A stretch of DNA of 64,000 nucleotides from Pelagibacterium flavum (GTDB taxonomy: Bacteria > Pseudomonadota > Alphaproteobacteria > Rhizobiales > Devosiaceae), in the NCBI RefSeq assembly GCF_025854335.1, contig NZ_CP107716.1, forward strand, positions 372,001 to 436,000, written 5' to 3'. The notes under the pieces were generated by a model. It searched no databases and was not told the DNA's origin. It saw only the letters and a program-made list of their open reading frames with translations. Positions 62,754-64,000 of the stretch are shown in pieces. A program made the position numbers and the translations under genes. How positions within the stretch are numbered: the first letter of the stretch is position 1; every line of letters starts with the position of its first letter.

Positions 62754-63863
62754 ATGAAACACGTCCTTGCCGCCGCCACTGCCGCATTGCTTGTCGCGGC
62801 ACCTGCTTTTGCAAATGAACCACTGCTCGAAGAGGCGGTAGGCTTCACCGGACAAATCTTCCACCTTGAAACCGGCGTTCCCGGATTGGTCATTGCTGCT
62901 GTGCGCGACGGCGAGAGCGCGATTGCCACCTTCGGTGAGACTGGCATCGGCAGCGGACGCCAACCCAACGGCGAAACACAGATCGGTGTCGGCTCCATCA
63001 CCAAGAGCTTTACAGGCCTTGCCTTGGCCCATGCGGTTGCCGATGGCACGGTAGCATTGACTGACCCCGCTGGACCGCACATCAGCCTCGTTGACACACT
63101 GCCCGAACGCGGGGGGCGTCACATCCGTCTGGTCGATCTGGCCACGCATGCCAGCGGGTTTCCGCGCGAACTCGCGCCCGCCGAAGGTGTGGAGCGCTAC
63201 AGCGATGCTTCGTTTGCGGCCAATCTAAACAATGACCCGCTACTCTTTGCGCCGGGGGAAGGCATGGCATATTCCAACATCGGTTTTGACCTGCTGGCTA
63301 TGGCGCTCTCGGAACGCTCGGACATGCCGTATGCCGACCTGCTCCAGGAAAGCGTCCTTGACCCCATCGGATTGAGTGCAACCGGTTACGCGCGCCCTGA
63401 GGGGGAGAATGTCATGACCGGCTACGACTGGAATGACCAAGAGATGGATCCGGGCGATCCGATTTCCAACCGCTTCGGAGCGTCGCAGCTCTACACCACC
63501 GCCAATGATATGGTGAAATATCTCTCCTGGAATCTCGATCGTTTCGGCGAGGAAGGGACAGAGGCCCGCTCGATCAGTCACGCAGCATGGGTCATGCGTG
63601 ACGGACTTGATCCCGTATTCGGAATGGACGAGTCCGGACACATGGATGCAATGGGGCTCGGCTGGGTGATCATGATGCCGGAGGGCGACCGCCCGTTGAT
63701 TCTCCAGAAGGCTGGGGGGACGAATGGGGTCTTTAGCTACATTGCCTTTGCACCGTCGCGCGGCGTCGGCGTGTTTATGTCCATCAACAAGTTCGATTTC
63801 GCCGCCGCAACGGCAATGGCCGACGTCGCAAACGATCTGATCACCACGCTCGCACCCAGGTGA
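62754..63863 (+). CDS. Secreted class C beta-lactamase-related serine hydrolase, AmpH-like
   Basis: A 369-residue protein. A signal peptide ends near APAFA (residue 21). The active-site SxxK is in GSITKSFTG near residues 83-86 and YSN in GMAYSNIGFD near 175, the second catalytic tyrosine of class C enzymes. A KTG-like triad is less clear (KAGGTNG near the C terminus). AmpH-type enzymes are DD-carboxypeptidases/endopeptidases acting on peptidoglycan with weak beta-lactamase activity; esterase relatives share the fold. The ATG at 62754 is the first that leads straight into the signal peptide. Its genomic neighbours give no functional hint. Confidence 0.85.
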   Translation: MKHVLAAATAALLVAAPAFANEPLLEEAVGFTGQIFHLETGVPGLVIAAVRDGESAIATFGETGIGSGRQPNGETQIGVGSITKSFTGLALAHAVADGTVALTDPAGPHISLVDTLPERGGRHIRLVDLATHASGFPRELAPAEGVERYSDASFAANLNNDPLLFAPGEGMAYSNIGFDLLAMALSERSDMPYADLLQESVLDPIGLSATGYARPEGENVMTGYDWNDQEMDPGDPISNRFGASQLYTTANDMVKYLSWNLDRFGEEGTEARSISHAAWVMRDGLDPVFGMDESGHMDAMGLGWVIMMPEGDRPLILQKAGGTNGVFSYIAFAPSRGVGVFMSINKFDFAAATAMADVANDLITTLAPR

Positions 63864-64000
63864 CCAAGCAGCAGCAGTCTAGCGCTCGACAGCTTTTTGG
63901 AAGACTGGCAACAGTCAATCTTGAGCATTTGTGCCAAGATGGTGTCCCCATTTGGTGGCTTGGCTTTTCGTGAGGGAACTTTGTATTCCTGCGGAGTGCT

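Noticed and set aside
1..64000. tRNA, rRNA or riboswitch genes
   Set aside because: I found no cloverleaf-like or rRNA-like stretch by eye; a tRNAscan-SE and Rfam run would settle this.

Overview
The window looks like a chromosomal or large-plasmid segment of an alphaproteobacterium of the order Hyphomicrobiales. Support comes from high GC in most genes, GTG and TTG starts, two HWE-family histidine kinases, a Liv-type branched-chain amino acid transporter, and many rhizobial-style insertion sequences. A Devosia- or Pelagibacterium-like host is possible, but I cannot prove genus. I saw no rRNA, tRNA or CRISPR array.

Metabolism and transport (1-11.6 kb). The end of a livG-like gene, livF and an aldehyde dehydrogenase form one operon. 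A small tyrosine recombinase follows. Next comes a coherent uptake and sensing locus: a histidine kinase fused at its C terminus to a substrate-binding domain, its OmpR-type response regulator and, divergently, a PhnD-like binding protein, a two-domain permease, an ATPase and a second binding protein. The likely ligand is ferric iron or a phosphonate-like anion.

Mobile island (about 12.8-25.1 kb). Two blocks flank a lone Wzz-like gene. The first is a tightly spaced operon of a PD-(D/E)XK-like protein, a soluble FtsH-like AAA+ zinc protease and a tyrosine recombinase. The second carries another tyrosine recombinase, a phased array of 11-bp iterons, a putative DNA-binding protein, a translationally coupled set of small genes including a truncated and a full-length ParA/StbB-like ATPase, and a double-HTH adenine methyltransferase. 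This is the least explained part of the window and the best place to look for a new system.

Surface polysaccharide region (25.6-51.2 kb). It encodes a UDP-HexNAc dehydrogenase, a UDP-uronate 4-epimerase, a flippase, a polymerase, glycosyltransferases, the dTDP-L-rhamnose set rfbCBDA, and a bacillosamine-type set (glycosyltransferase, phosphoglycosyltransferase, acetyltransferase, aminotransferase, 4,6-dehydratase). It is broken by an IS-rich stretch (30.6-39.7 kb): an IS66 element interrupted by an IS5-like and an IS1111-type element, an inverted partial IS66 copy, and a large serine recombinase module sitting inside an older IS66 remnant.

Signalling region (51.4-64 kb). Two divergent GGDEF-EAL proteins with PAS or GAF sensors are followed by one HWE kinase with a degenerate ATP-binding N-box and a second HWE kinase disrupted by an IS3 element. 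The window ends with an AmpH-like serine hydrolase. The c-di-GMP enzymes beside the polysaccharide genes suggest, without proof, control of exopolysaccharide or biofilm.
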